Source: Thermocaproicibacter sp036844765
GTDB lineage: Bacteria > Bacillota > Clostridia > Oscillospirales > Acutalibacteraceae
Direction: 5' to 3'
DNA length: 64,000 bases
NCBI GenBank assembly: GCA_036844765.1
Contig: DAIUFE010000005.1
Coordinates: 9,092-73,091, forward strand
Position numbers and translations under genes: made by a program. Positions within the stretch are counted from its first letter, which is position 1. Each line of letters begins with the position of its first letter. Below are positions 26,627 through 35,709 of the stretch, piece by piece. The notes beneath the pieces were generated by a model. That model saw only the letters and a program-made list of their open reading frames with translations, searched no databases and had not been told where the DNA came from.

Positions 26627-26725
26627 CAGTATTTCCAGTTGAGTGACGGAATGAAAATCGCTTCTCCCCCGCCCGAGGCGGTGGGAGAAGCGATTTTCAT
26701 CTCTCCATCACGACCGGAACCGCTG
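26627..26725. mobile_element. TA-flanked palindromic element (copy 2)
   Basis: 99 bp flanked by TA at 26625-26626 and 26726-26727. Ends CAGTATTTCCAGTTG and ...CCGGAACCGCTG are imperfect inverted repeats; inner arms ATGAAAATCGCTTCTC/GAGAAGCGATTTTCAT are perfect. It sits between the convergent DUF4091 and metallophosphoesterase genes and may act as a bidirectional stabiliser or terminator. Confidence 0.82.
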
Positions 26726-26733
26726 TAGATCCG

Positions 26734-27543
26734 TCAAAGCGTGAGGACGGACAGCGCGTCGTCGATCTCTTTTCCGACGTCGCCGGTTCTCCATTCGGTA
26801 AAATAATTCAGGCACGCGCAGACAAAACGGATGCCGTCTTGCATGTGGGTCCTGCGGAAATGCACATGCCCCATCACGCCGTAGCGGACGTTGCAGCGCC
26901 GGTAAAGCTCGCCGTAGTCCGGGCTGCCGAGGAACGCGTTGAAATAATCCCATTTTCCCCGCGTTTCCGGCACGAGGAAGGCGCGGATGCCGACCACGTG
27001 CGTCACGGCGATCAGCTTGCTGCCGGCGGCCGTGCCTTCGGCGAGACTTCTTTCCAGGCGGGCGAGCATTTCCCGGTGGACCTGCCGGTCGTCCGCGTGC
27101 CAGCGGGTGTTCACGCTGTCCATCCACGTGCGGCCGTACATGCTGTGCCGGGCGAATTCCTCCGGGCTGAATTTCGGGTTCCCGAACGAGTGGTCGTACC
27201 ACCCCGTTTCCCCCACGGCGGCCCAGCCGCCGCCCAGCGGGACGCACCGGCCCGAAAGGCAGCGCGGATGCTCCGCGTAGCGGCGGTAGATCTCACGGGT
27301 ATCGCCGTATTCGCCCGCTTCGTCCCACAGGTCGTGGTTGCCGGGCACGAAATAAAACGGAACGTCCGTCAGGCCGGCGAACCGCTCGAAGAAAGCGAAC
27401 GTCGTCTTATAGCGGTTGGAAACGTCCCCCGCCAGCAGCAGGCAGTCCAGCTTTTTCTCCTTCGTTTTCTCGGCCAGCACTTCCGTGACGGGATACGCTT
27501 TGTTCCGGTCGATATGGATGTCCGAGATCACTCCGATTCTCAT
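26734..27543 (-). CDS. Metallophosphoesterase
   Basis: 269 residues of the calcineurin-like phosphoesterase family, with metal-binding motifs DIHID, GDVSN, GNHD and the C-terminal H-containing GHVHFRRTH. Substrate unknown; the family includes nucleotide and phospholipid phosphodiesterases. The ATG before RIGVISDIH was chosen because the conserved fold begins there. It starts 10 bases after the stop of the peptide-importer ATPase gene, so it is the last gene of that operon. Confidence 0.82.
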   Translation of the reverse strand: MRIGVISDIHIDRNKAYPVTEVLAEKTKEKKLDCLLLAGDVSNRYKTTFAFFERFAGLTDVPFYFVPGNHDLWDEAGEYGDTREIYRRYAEHPRCLSGRCVPLGGGWAAVGETGWYDHSFGNPKFSPEEFARHSMYGRTWMDSVNTRWHADDRQVHREMLARLERSLAEGTAAGSKLIAVTHVVGIRAFLVPETRGKWDYFNAFLGSPDYGELYRRCNVRYGVMGHVHFRRTHMQDGIRFVCACLNYFTEWRTGDVGKEIDDALSVLTL

Positions 27544-27553
27544 CGCAGCCGGC

Positions 27554-28540
27554 TCACTCCTTCCCCGTTTCTTCCGCAAAACGGCAGCGCGCCCAGTGGC
27601 CGTCCCCGATTTGCTTCATTTCGGGAGCGGCCTGTGCGCAGACCGGCGCGGCCCGGCTGCAGCGGGTGTGGAACGCGCAGCCGGAGGGCGGGTCCAGAAG
27701 GCTCGGCACCTCCCCGCTCAGCAGGATCCGCTTCCGGGCGCTTTCGGCCACGGAGGGGACGGCGGAAAGCAGCGCCCGGGTATAAGGGTGCCGCGGGTCG
27801 CCGTACACGTCCTCCACGCCGCCGCATTCCACCAGCCGGCCCAAGTACATCACACCGATGCGGTCGCTCATGTACTGCACCACATTCAGGTCGTGCGAGA
27901 TAAAAAGATAGGTCAGATTTCTGGTCTCCTTCAGGCTTTTCAGCAGGTTGAGGATCTGGGACTGGATCGACACGTCCAGCGCGGAGACCGGCTCGTCCGC
28001 GACCAGAAATTTGGAGTCGAGCATCAGGGCGGCCGCGATATTGACGCGCTGGCGCTGCCCGCCGCTGAGCTCGTGCGGAAAGGCGCTCAGGTAGCCGGCG
28101 TCCAGCCCGACGGTCTCCATCATCTCCTCCACGCGCTTCCGGCGCTCCCGCCGGTCGAGCTTGGTGTGGATCACCAGCGGCTCCTCGACGATCCAGCCGA
28201 TCCTCCGCTTGGGGTTGAGCGAAGCGTACGGGTCCTGGAGCACGATCTGGATCTCGCGGCGCATCGCCCTCTTTTCTTCCGCCGTCATCTGCTTCACGCT
28301 TTTGCCCCGGTAGCGGATCTCGCCGGAAGAGGGCGGGAAGATCCCGGCGAGCATCTGGCCCGTCGTCGATTTTCCGCAGCCCGATTCCCCCACGAGGCCG
28401 AAGACTTCGCCGGGGCAGATCGCAAGGCTCAGGCCGTCCACCGCGCGGATGCTCCGTTTCAGGAAGGGATTGCTCCGGTTCCGGATGCGGTATTCCTTGC
28501 TGACGTTCACGAGCTCGATCAGCGGCTGCCTTTCGCTCAT
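27554..28540 (-). CDS. Oligopeptide/dipeptide ABC transporter ATP-binding protein (OppF/DppF type)
   Basis: 328 residues. Walker A GLVGESGCGKST, signature ELSGGQRQRV, Walker B FLVADEPVSALD and H-loop SHDLNVV. The C-terminal Cys-rich CAFHTRCSRAAPVC region is typical of Opp/Dpp ATPases. The ATG at 28540 overlaps the stop of the DppD-type gene by 4 bases and is preceded by GGGAGGTGG. Energises uptake of peptides together with the four genes upstream. Confidence 0.9.
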   Translation of the reverse strand: MSERQPLIELVNVSKEYRIRNRSNPFLKRSIRAVDGLSLAICPGEVFGLVGESGCGKSTTGQMLAGIFPPSSGEIRYRGKSVKQMTAEEKRAMRREIQIVLQDPYASLNPKRRIGWIVEEPLVIHTKLDRRERRKRVEEMMETVGLDAGYLSAFPHELSGGQRQRVNIAAALMLDSKFLVADEPVSALDVSIQSQILNLLKSLKETRNLTYLFISHDLNVVQYMSDRIGVMYLGRLVECGGVEDVYGDPRHPYTRALLSAVPSVAESARKRILLSGEVPSLLDPPSGCAFHTRCSRAAPVCAQAAPEMKQIGDGHWARCRFAEETGKE

Positions 28541-29508
28541 TCCGCCCCACCTCCCGCAAAAAAGCAGCGGACTTTCCGGCCGTTTTGCTCCGTGAGCCGC
28601 GGCACCGCCTCCCGGCACCGGGGCCTCGCCCGGGCGCACCGGTCGCAGAACGGGCAGACCCCGGCCGGGCGCTGATCCAGCGCCGCGACGACCCCCGGGA
28701 TCGTATAGAGCGGCCGCCCGCGCTTCTGCGGCGTGGGAATGGATTCCAAAAGCTGGCGCGTGTAGGGATGCAGCGGGCGCCGGAGCACCTCCCCCACCCC
28801 GCCTTCTTCGACGATGAAGCCGGCGTACATCACGATGACCCGGGAGCAGACCTCTCGGACGACGCCCAGGTCGTGCGAGATCAGCAGCACGGCGGTCGAA
28901 AGCGACCGGTTCAGCTGTTTGATCAGCTCCAGAATCTGGTACTGGATCGTCACGTCGAGCGCGGTGGTCGGCTCGTCGGCAATGAGAAGCGCCGGGCGGT
29001 TGATCAGCGCCATCGCGATCACGACGCGCTGCTTCATCCCGCCCGAAAGCTGATGCGGAAACTCCCAGTACAGGGAATCCGGCCGGGAAAGCCCGACCTG
29101 TTTCATCACGCGGAGGGCGGCCGCCCGGGCCTCGCTTTTGCTTCCCCCGTGCTGCAGGAACGCCTCCGCGATCTGGCGCCCGACGGGCATCAGGGGATTC
29201 AGCGCGGTCATCGGCTCCTGAAACACGATCGAGATATCTTTGCCGCGCAGGCCGCACATCCGGGCTTCCGTCCACTCAACGAGGTCCGCGCCGCGGAACC
29301 GGATCTCCCCCGCGCCGACGCGGGCCGCCTCCGGCAGCAGGCCGATGACGGAAAGAGCCGTGAGGCTTTTGCCGCACCCGGATTCCCCGACGAGGCCGAC
29401 GATCTCCCCCCGGTCCAGGCGGAAGCCGACGGAATCCAGCGCGCGGTAGGCGTGGCCGCGGATCCGGATCTCCACGGTCAGCCCTTCGACGTCCAACAGA
29501 TGCTCCAT
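28537..29508 (-). CDS. Oligopeptide/dipeptide ABC transporter ATP-binding protein (OppD/DppD type)
   Basis: 323 residues with Walker A GLVGESGCGKSL, signature QLSGGMKQRV, Walker B LLIADEPTTALD, and C-terminal Cys motif CPFCDRCARARPRC. The ATG before EHLLDVEG has GGGGGACGGGG just upstream; a longer open frame upstream overlaps the permease and is not likely coding. Pairs with the OppF-type gene. Confidence 0.9.
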   Translation of the reverse strand: MEHLLDVEGLTVEIRIRGHAYRALDSVGFRLDRGEIVGLVGESGCGKSLTALSVIGLLPEAARVGAGEIRFRGADLVEWTEARMCGLRGKDISIVFQEPMTALNPLMPVGRQIAEAFLQHGGSKSEARAAALRVMKQVGLSRPDSLYWEFPHQLSGGMKQRVVIAMALINRPALLIADEPTTALDVTIQYQILELIKQLNRSLSTAVLLISHDLGVVREVCSRVIVMYAGFIVEEGGVGEVLRRPLHPYTRQLLESIPTPQKRGRPLYTIPGVVAALDQRPAGVCPFCDRCARARPRCREAVPRLTEQNGRKVRCFFAGGGAE

Positions 29509-29522
29509 GCCCCGTCCCCCCT

Positions 29523-30341
29523 TTAAGCCGTTCTGGCGTCCGTCACGTCGCGCAGGCCGTCCCCCAGCAGGTTGAAGCCCAGCACCATCATCGTGATCAG
29601 GCAGCCCGGGATGAACGCGTACCACGGGCTGGAAAGAAGATAGGCCTGCGCCTCGAAAAGCATCATGCCCCAGCTCGGCTCGGGCGGCTGGATGCCGAGG
29701 CCGAGGTAGCTCAGGCCCGCCTCGGAGAGGACGGCGCCGGCGAAGCCGACGGACGCCGTCACCAGAAGCGGCGAAACCATGTTCGGCAGGATATGCAGCG
29801 CCATCAGGCGCAGCGGGGAGGCCCCCCGGGAGCGCGCGGCCTTGACGTAGTCCATCTCTTTGATCTGCAGAAAGCCCGCCCGGGCGATCCGGCAGAAGCG
29901 CGGGATCGCCGTGACGCCCAGGGCCGCCGCGGTGTGCAGCGTGCTTGAGCCGGACACCGTGATGATCACCAGCGCCAGGATCACGCCGGGGAACGCCATC
30001 AGCGCATCGGTTATCCGCATGAGGACCTCGTCCACGGCCCCGCCGAGATACCCGGCGGCCGCCCCGAACAGCAGCCCGAACAGAAAACCGATGCCGACCG
30101 AGGAAAAGCCGACCAGGAACACGCTCTGCGAGCCCTTCATCACGCGGCTCAGGATATCGCGCCCGAAGTTGTCCGTCCCGAGCGGATGGGCCGGGGTGGG
30201 AAGCTGGAACTTCTGCTGGGTGTTCATCCCGTTCGGGTCGTAGGGAAGATAGAAAAAGCTGACGGCCAGGATCAGGACCAAAATGCCGAGCAGCACGGCC
30301 CCGATCATGAAATTTTTATTTTGAACGCATTTTTTGAGCAT
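29523..30341 (-). CDS. Peptide ABC transporter permease (DppC/OppC type)
   Basis: 272 residues with six predicted membrane segments. The PLGTDNFGRDILSR motif and the cytoplasmic loop KAARSRGASP are characteristic of DppC/OppC permeases. GAGG precedes the ATG. Adjacent to the DppB-type permease in the usual A-B-C-D-F order. Confidence 0.9.
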   Translation of the reverse strand: MLKKCVQNKNFMIGAVLLGILVLILAVSFFYLPYDPNGMNTQQKFQLPTPAHPLGTDNFGRDILSRVMKGSQSVFLVGFSSVGIGFLFGLLFGAAAGYLGGAVDEVLMRITDALMAFPGVILALVIITVSGSSTLHTAAALGVTAIPRFCRIARAGFLQIKEMDYVKAARSRGASPLRLMALHILPNMVSPLLVTASVGFAGAVLSEAGLSYLGLGIQPPEPSWGMMLFEAQAYLLSSPWYAFIPGCLITMMVLGFNLLGDGLRDVTDARTA

Positions 30342-30365
30342 CAGATACCTCGTTCGCCCGGCGGG

Positions 30366-31319
30366 TCACCGGTCGATGCGGATGCGCGGGTCGATGGCCG
30401 CGTACAGGAGGTCGACGAGAAAATTGATGGCCACCACGGTCAGCGCCAGGTAGAACACCAGCCCCTGCACGAGCGGAAAATCCCGGTTGCCCACGCCCGA
30501 GATCAGCAGCCGGCCGATCCCCGGAAGGTTGAACACGTTTTCGATAATGATGCTGCCGCCCAGCACCTCCACGGCAATCATGCCGAGGATCGTGACGGTC
30601 GGCAGCAGAGCATTTTTCAGAACATGGCGGTACAGCACGGCGTTCCTCGTCAGGCCCTTGCTGCGCGCGGTCCTCACGTAGTCCATGTTCATCTGGTCCA
30701 GCAGCGTGTTTTTCAGGTAGCGGATCACCACGGCCGTCGTTCCGATGGAAATGGACAGGGCGGGCAGCACGAGCGAGCGGACCGCGCCCCAGAAGCTTTG
30801 GGAAAACGGGATGAAATCGCCGGAGGGCAGCCAGCGCAGCGCGACGGAAAACACCAGGATCAGCAGGATGGAGAGCCAGAAGGACGGCACGGCGATGCCG
30901 ACCTGCATCACCGCGGACAGCGCGGTCGCGAGCTTTTTATTGTTGTTTTTCGCCAGGTAGACCGAGACCGGCACGACCAGAACGACCGTGATCAGCAGCG
31001 ACAGCACCGTGAGGCCGGCCGTGACGGGCAGGGCGTCGCGGATCAGCTCCATCACGGGGACCTGGTACCGCAGCGAGACGCCGAGGTTTCCGCTGAACAG
31101 CCCGCCCACCCAGTTGAAATACCGCTGCTGGATCGGCAGGTCGAGGCCCATCTGCTTCGACAGGGCCTGCACCTGGAGCGGGTCCGCGTCCACGCCGAGG
31201 ATGATGGCGGCCGGGTCACCGGGAAGGATCTGAAACGCGAAGAAGGTCAGGAGGGAAATCGCGAACAGCGTGACCGCCGCCGAGGAAAGCTTTTTGAGGA
31301 GATAGAACGCCGCTCTCAT
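30366..31319 (-). CDS. Peptide ABC transporter permease (DppB/OppB type)
   Basis: 317 residues, six predicted membrane segments, with RTARSKGL as the cytoplasmic loop and the ISGVGNRDFPLVQGLV region typical of DppB. It starts 6 bases after the stop of the binding-protein gene with little ribosome-site sequence of its own, so it likely depends on translational coupling. Confidence 0.9.
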   Translation of the reverse strand: MRAAFYLLKKLSSAAVTLFAISLLTFFAFQILPGDPAAIILGVDADPLQVQALSKQMGLDLPIQQRYFNWVGGLFSGNLGVSLRYQVPVMELIRDALPVTAGLTVLSLLITVVLVVPVSVYLAKNNNKKLATALSAVMQVGIAVPSFWLSILLILVFSVALRWLPSGDFIPFSQSFWGAVRSLVLPALSISIGTTAVVIRYLKNTLLDQMNMDYVRTARSKGLTRNAVLYRHVLKNALLPTVTILGMIAVEVLGGSIIIENVFNLPGIGRLLISGVGNRDFPLVQGLVFYLALTVVAINFLVDLLYAAIDPRIRIDR

Positions 31320-31325
31320 GACGGG

Positions 31326-32885
31326 TTACGGCTCGACCGAGAGCTCGCCCAGGTTGAAGAAGGTGACGGGGTAAATGGCCAGGCCCTTGACTTTTTTGGA
31401 GACCGCGAAAACGAGGTGCGGGTCCTGGATGAACACCGTCGCCGCCTGATCGACCAGCATCTGCTGGGCGTCCTTGTAAATCTGCGCGCGCTCGGTCTGG
31501 TCGGCCGTGAGGGCGCCTTTCGCGACCAGGGCGTCGTAGTCCTTATTGGAGAAGTTGAAATAATTCTTGGCGTAGGTAGTGGAAAAGCGGTTCAGGAAGT
31601 CCTGCGGGTCCAGCTTGCCGCTGTGGCCGATGATGGTCGTCTGGTAATCGCGCTTCGTGTAGACGCCGTCCAGCCACTGCGCCCATTCGATCAGCTGGAT
31701 GTTCAGCGTGATGCCGACCTTCGCAAGCTGGTTCTTGATGACCTGCGCGGTATCCACGTGGAACTGGTAGTTGGAGGGGACCTTCACGGTCAGGGTGAAG
31801 CCGTCCGCGTATCCCGCTTCCTTCAGAAGCTCCTTGGCCTTGGCGGCGTCGGGATGGTAGGCGTTGATCTTGTCGTTGTAATAAACTGCCATGCTGGGGC
31901 TCAGGAAGGACTCGACCTTGGTTCCCGCGCCGTTTGCGACGGTGCTGATGATCTCGTCCTTGTCGATCGCGTAGCAGATGGCCTGGCGGACCTTCAGGTT
32001 GTCGAGCGGCTTAACCTTGTTGTTCAGCGCGAAGATCTGCACCATGTTCTGCGGACCCTGGATAATGTCGAAATCGCTGCCGAGCGCCTGGATATCGCTG
32101 GAGTTGATGCCCGCGATGTCCAGGTCCCCCGATTTGAGCGCCATCAGCTTCGCGTTTTCATCCGTCATGATCGAGAATTCGACGCGGTCCACCTTCGGCT
32201 TGCGGTCGGCGATGGTGGTGTAGCCGTCGTTTTTCTCGAGCACGACCTTCTGGCCTTTCACGTACTGCACAAACTTATACGGGCCCGTGCCGATCGGCTG
32301 CGTGGCGTTTTTCTCGTAGTCCTTTTCCACGATCGAAAAGATCGCCTTGCTCAAAAATCCGGCGTCCTTGTTCTTCAGCGTGAACACGACCGTGTAGTCG
32401 TCCGGGCACTCCACCTTGGCCAGCTCCGCGCTCAGGGTGGAGCTCAGCGCCTTGGCCCCGCTCAGGCCCGCCAGCTTGTCGTAGGTGTATTTCACGTCCT
32501 TGGCGGTGCAGTCCTTTCCGTCGTGGAAGCGGATGCCCTTTTTGAGCTTAAATGTGTAGGTGAGCCCGTCGTCCGAGAGGGTGTAGGATTCCGCGATCGC
32601 CGGGATGAACTCGCCCTTCTGGTTGAACCCGAGCAGCCCCTCGAACACGTTGTCCATCACGGACGACGTGTCGGTGGCCGCCGAAAGCATCGGGTCGAGG
32701 CTGTCCGGCTCCGATCCCAGAGCAATTTTGACGGTGGTCTCTTTCGGCGCGGCCGCGCTGGTTACACCGGCGGAAGAGCTGCCGGCCGGCGCGCTGCCGG
32801 AAGCCGCCGGCTGCCCGGAGCACCCCGCGAGAGCGATCGTGGCCGCCGCCAGCAGGAATGCCGTCCATCTTTTGAACCGAGTCAT
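31326..32885 (-). CDS. Peptide ABC transporter substrate-binding lipoprotein (SBP_bac_5 family)
   Basis: 519 residues. A lipoprotein signal ends in TIALAGC, followed by an S/A/G-rich linker. The body is a type 5 extracellular solute-binding protein (LTYTFKLKKGIRFHDG; NLKVRQAICYAIDKD). AAAGGAG precedes the ATG. First gene of the A-B-C-D-F-metallophosphoesterase operon. The ligand, a peptide or related compound, is not known. Confidence 0.9.
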   Translation of the reverse strand: MTRFKRWTAFLLAAATIALAGCSGQPAASGSAPAGSSSAGVTSAAAPKETTVKIALGSEPDSLDPMLSAATDTSSVMDNVFEGLLGFNQKGEFIPAIAESYTLSDDGLTYTFKLKKGIRFHDGKDCTAKDVKYTYDKLAGLSGAKALSSTLSAELAKVECPDDYTVVFTLKNKDAGFLSKAIFSIVEKDYEKNATQPIGTGPYKFVQYVKGQKVVLEKNDGYTTIADRKPKVDRVEFSIMTDENAKLMALKSGDLDIAGINSSDIQALGSDFDIIQGPQNMVQIFALNNKVKPLDNLKVRQAICYAIDKDEIISTVANGAGTKVESFLSPSMAVYYNDKINAYHPDAAKAKELLKEAGYADGFTLTVKVPSNYQFHVDTAQVIKNQLAKVGITLNIQLIEWAQWLDGVYTKRDYQTTIIGHSGKLDPQDFLNRFSTTYAKNYFNFSNKDYDALVAKGALTADQTERAQIYKDAQQMLVDQAATVFIQDPHLVFAVSKKVKGLAIYPVTFFNLGELSVEP

Positions 32886-32969
32886 TTTTTTGCTCCTTTC
32901 AGCAATGCCGTGGTTGCGTTGTTTCCTCATGAGAAGCTGTATGAAAATAAAAGACGAACTGCAAAAGGA

Positions 32970-33698
32970 TTAAAGGGAGAGGGTCAGTCCCCGCCGCGCC
33001 AGAAGCACCTTGCCGGCGTAGACGGACCGGGCCTCTTCCGCCAGGCGCTGGGGCCTGCCGAAGTGCGGAAGGTGCGTAAGCACCAGGCTCTTCGCCCGGG
33101 CCGCCGCGGCGAGCCGCCCCGCTTCGACCGCGGTGAGGTGCTGCGCCGTCCGGGGTTCGCGCCCGTCGCCGTAAAACGAGGCCTCGCACAAAAAGCAGCC
33201 GGCGTCCCGCGCGAAATTTGCAAGCTCCCCGAAATAAGCCGTGTCGCCGGAATAGACCAGCTCCGCTCCCCCCGGAGCCCCGACCCGAACGGCATAGCAG
33301 GGGACTTCATGAAGCGTCCGGATCACTTCAAAGCGCAGGGAACCGATCCGAAAGGGATGCTCTTTCTCATAGCTGCGGCCCTCGCAGTATTGCTCATAGG
33401 CCAGCTTTCCCGCATCGCCCGGCCCCCAGGCGGAAAACGGCTTTTTCCGCCTCCCGATCTGTTTTTCGATCATCGCGGCATACTGCAGGCAGCCAAGGTC
33501 CGCGACGTGGTCCGGATGATCGTGCGAGACGACCACCGCGTCCAGTTCGCCCAGTGGGATGTATTCCTGCAGCCTGGTCAGCACGCCGCTGCCGCAGTCC
33601 AGTAAAACCTTGGTGTCCCCCTCTTCCACCAGATAGCCCGAGGTGGCCTCCCCTGCCGGCGGATAGGCGCCGTAACAGCCGATTACCGTCAATTTCAT
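32970..33698 (-). CDS. Metallo-beta-lactamase-fold hydrolase
   Basis: 242 residues. Metal-binding motif SHDHPDH (HxHxDH), GDTAYF, and late His sites. The domain order resembles YhfI/RNase Z-like phosphodiesterases, but no clear specificity can be given. It has its own promoter within the 3' end of the RpiR-family gene upstream, and is followed by the peptide-importer binding protein gene. Confidence 0.8.
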   Translation of the reverse strand: MKLTVIGCYGAYPPAGEATSGYLVEEGDTKVLLDCGSGVLTRLQEYIPLGELDAVVVSHDHPDHVADLGCLQYAAMIEKQIGRRKKPFSAWGPGDAGKLAYEQYCEGRSYEKEHPFRIGSLRFEVIRTLHEVPCYAVRVGAPGGAELVYSGDTAYFGELANFARDAGCFLCEASFYGDGREPRTAQHLTAVEAGRLAAAARAKSLVLTHLPHFGRPQRLAEEARSVYAGKVLLARRGLTLSL

Positions 33699-33752
33699 CT
33701 TGAAACGGATTCCATCTTTCCTTGTTAAATATTAAACAATCAGTTTTAATTC

Positions 33753-33781
33753 AGTTTACCACACCGGCCGCCGCTTTTCAA
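33753..33781 (-). promoter_or_regulatory. Promoter of the metallo-beta-lactamase-fold gene
   Basis: TTGAAA and TAAACT separated by 17 bases on the minus strand. Confidence 0.62.
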
Positions 33782-33785
33782 GCGC

Positions 33786-34661
33786 CTATTGGTTCAGATT
33801 GCGGTAGACCTCTTCGGTGTTCTCGATGCGGATTCGGATGTTCTGACGGTCGAGGCGGACGACCATGGCGATCAGCGCGTGGGCGACCGACAGGGCTGCG
33901 CTGTAGGAATCCAGAAAGATGGCGGAATCCGTCAGCGCGTAGAGGGCCGCGTCCGAGATTTTGGCGAACGGGGAAAGGTCGCAGTCCGTAAAAACCAGCA
34001 GCTTCGCGCCCCTGCCCTTTGCGATTTCGGCCGCCTTCAGGGTGCTGCGGCTGTAACGCTGAAAGCCGACGACGACCAGCGCGTCTTTTTCGTCCATCGA
34101 GGAAAGGTATTCCGCGCAGTCGGAGAGATTCAGCAGGACCGTCTTCCCGATCAGGTAATTCAGGGCGAAGGAAAGATACGCGGAAACCCCCGACCCCATT
34201 TTGCTGCCGAGCACCCAGATGCGCCCGGCGCGGATCAGCAGGCCGGCTCCCCGCCGGAAAGCCTCGTCGCCGTTCAGGCGGAAGGTCTGCATGAGGTTGG
34301 CGACCTCCATGCCCACATGCTCGTCCAGCCAGCTCGCCTTGTCGGCCCCCTGCTCGTCTTTCAGCTTGAAATTCACGACGGCCCGGTTCTTCAGCAGGCT
34401 GCCGCGCATCTGCATCTTCATGCTCCGGAAGCTCTTGAAGCCGAGGCACACCGCGATGCGCTGGACGGTGGCCTCGCTGACCCCCGCCTTCTGGCCCACT
34501 TCCTTGGCCGTCATCATGCAGATCTGCTCCCATTTTTTCCGGAAAAGAAGGACGACCTTCTGCTGGGCCGGAGTGAGCTGGTCGTAGAGGGAGCGGATCC
34601 TTTCCTGGAAGGACTCCGCGGTCAGATATTTTTCTTCCGTAGACAGCTTTTCGTCGTTCAA
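33786..34661 (-). CDS. RpiR-family transcriptional regulator (SIS domain)
   Basis: 291 residues: N-terminal helix-turn-helix (AKEVGQKAGVSEATVQRIAVCLGFKSF) and a C-terminal SIS domain (VLGSKMGSGVSAYL; LVVVGFQRYSRSTLKAAEIAKGRGAKLLVFTD), which in this family senses sugar phosphates or related effectors. The start is uncertain: a TTG at 34661 begins just before the conserved domain, GGGGGA lies 12 bases upstream. It is the second RpiR-type regulator next to a peptide importer in this region. Confidence 0.82.
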   Translation of the reverse strand: MNDEKLSTEEKYLTAESFQERIRSLYDQLTPAQQKVVLLFRKKWEQICMMTAKEVGQKAGVSEATVQRIAVCLGFKSFRSMKMQMRGSLLKNRAVVNFKLKDEQGADKASWLDEHVGMEVANLMQTFRLNGDEAFRRGAGLLIRAGRIWVLGSKMGSGVSAYLSFALNYLIGKTVLLNLSDCAEYLSSMDEKDALVVVGFQRYSRSTLKAAEIAKGRGAKLLVFTDCDLSPFAKISDAALYALTDSAIFLDSYSAALSVAHALIAMVVRLDRQNIRIRIENTEEVYRNLNQ

Positions 34662-34950
34662 GGCGCTGCGGTTTCCCCCTTTCAAGCGGAACGGTAACCG
34701 GACGGCGCTCCGCTCTTTGGCGGAAAACCATCGCTCGGACCGATTTGTTCGTTTTCCGTCAACTTCAAGTTTATCCGCGCCGTGTAAAAGGACAAACCTA
34801 TTTTGCGTAAAGTTTTGGTGTCGGTTTGTCAAGAATCCGTCATATCGGGAGAAAAAGGCCGCGCAAGGTTTTTCAGGGGGGGCGCGTCTCCCCTCCCCGG
34901 CGCTTCGCATCCGGGAGAGGTGACGCCGCAAGATTTTCTGCAATTTTTCC

Positions 34951-34979
34951 TTGCTTTTCGGCAGGCAAGGCGGTATAAT
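34951..34979 (+). promoter_or_regulatory. Promoter of tRNA-Val
   Basis: TTGCTT and TATAAT separated by 17 bases, 20 bases upstream of the tRNA 5' end. Confidence 0.72.
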
Positions 34980-34998
34980 ATCAAAGTGTTCTGAATTC

Positions 34999-35075
34999 GG
35001 ACGTTTAGCTCAGCTGGCTAGAGCGTTCGCTTGACGTGCGAAAGGTCATAGGTTCGAGTCCTATAACGTCCACCA
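34999..35075 (+). tRNA. tRNA-Val (anticodon GAC), CCA encoded
   Basis: Acceptor arms GGACGTT/AACGTCC, D-stem GCTC/GAGC, anticodon stem TTCGC/GCGAA with loop TTGACGT (anticodon GAC), T-stem ATAGG/CCTAT with TTCGAGT loop, discriminator A and encoded CCA. A terminator follows. Confidence 0.96.
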
Positions 35076-35082
35076 CGTGAAG

Positions 35083-35129
35083 GCCCGCGTCGGTACTGGA
35101 TTTTTCCGGTATCCAACGCGGGATTTTTA
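35083..35129 (+). terminator. Terminator of tRNA-Val
   Basis: CCCGCGT and ACGCGGG arms with inner GGTACtGG/CCGGTATCC-type pairing, followed by ATTTTTATT. Confidence 0.75.
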
Positions 35130-35143
35130 TTGCATTAAAATGA

Positions 35144-35666
35144 TTGAAAACAGGTTTGCGCCGTTTGTGCGCCAACCAGCCGTATCAGCCTTTTTGGAAA
35201 GTAAAGTATCAAATCGTAGGGATTTACCGTTTTGCAGGCACCCAGGCTGTGTATTCCAACTCGTCGGAAACAGGCCGGGACGAGGTCATCATCCCCGCGA
35301 AATCCGTAAAAGCGCCCGACGAAAACAACATTGTGGATTATGGGCCCATGCAGAGCGGAACCGCCTCGTTCCAGATTCCCAACGGCTCTATTTCGGAATT
35401 TGAAGAGGCCTTTCGGAAGCTGCCGGAAAGCGCGTTCCTACAGCATTTCCAGTTGATTATGCAAGTGGGTTTGTATTTTTTCCCCCTTCCCCCGCCTTCG
35501 GCGGGGGAAAAATACATCATCTTTCGCAAATTGAAATGAAATTGCTGTAAAAGTCAAATTCGACAACAACGGATACGGGCAGGTCAGCGGAAACTTGAAA
35601 AGCGCGCGGAGCGCGGCGCTGCTGCTCACCGCGATCGAGCTGTTGAGCGACCGGGAGGAAGGCTGA
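35144..35666 (+). pseudogene. Remnant gene of unknown function, interrupted by a palindromic element
   Basis: The left part reads YQIVGIYRFAGTQAVYS...FRKLPESAFL up to a TA at 35439-35440; after the element and a second TA at 35548-35549 the frame resumes with KVKFDNNGYGQVSGN...IELLSDREEG and a stop at 35664. Removing the element plus one TA gives 138 codons with no other interruption. No convincing start codon or ribosome site is seen at the left end, so the 5' part is probably lost too. I do not recognise the family. Confidence 0.72.
35441..35547. mobile_element. TA-flanked palindromic element (copy 3), inside a pseudogene
   Basis: 107 bp, ends CAGCATTTCCAGTTG and ...GAAATTGCTG, flanked by TA duplicates. 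Centre CCCCCGCC-TTC-GGCGGGGG. Its long arms are nearly the same as those of the copy at 38258 in opposite orientation. Confidence 0.9.
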
Positions 35667-35709
35667 TCTTCCCCGTTCTTTCCGCGGCAGCGGCCATCCC
35701 CGCACCGCG

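Noticed and set aside
30186..33605. A 1139-codon open frame on the plus strand across the peptide importer genes
   Set aside because: It is antisense to the clear dppA/B/C-type genes and the metallo-beta-lactamase gene; composition is the His/Gln/Arg/Val-rich pattern of GC-rich antisense frames and no domain is recognisable.
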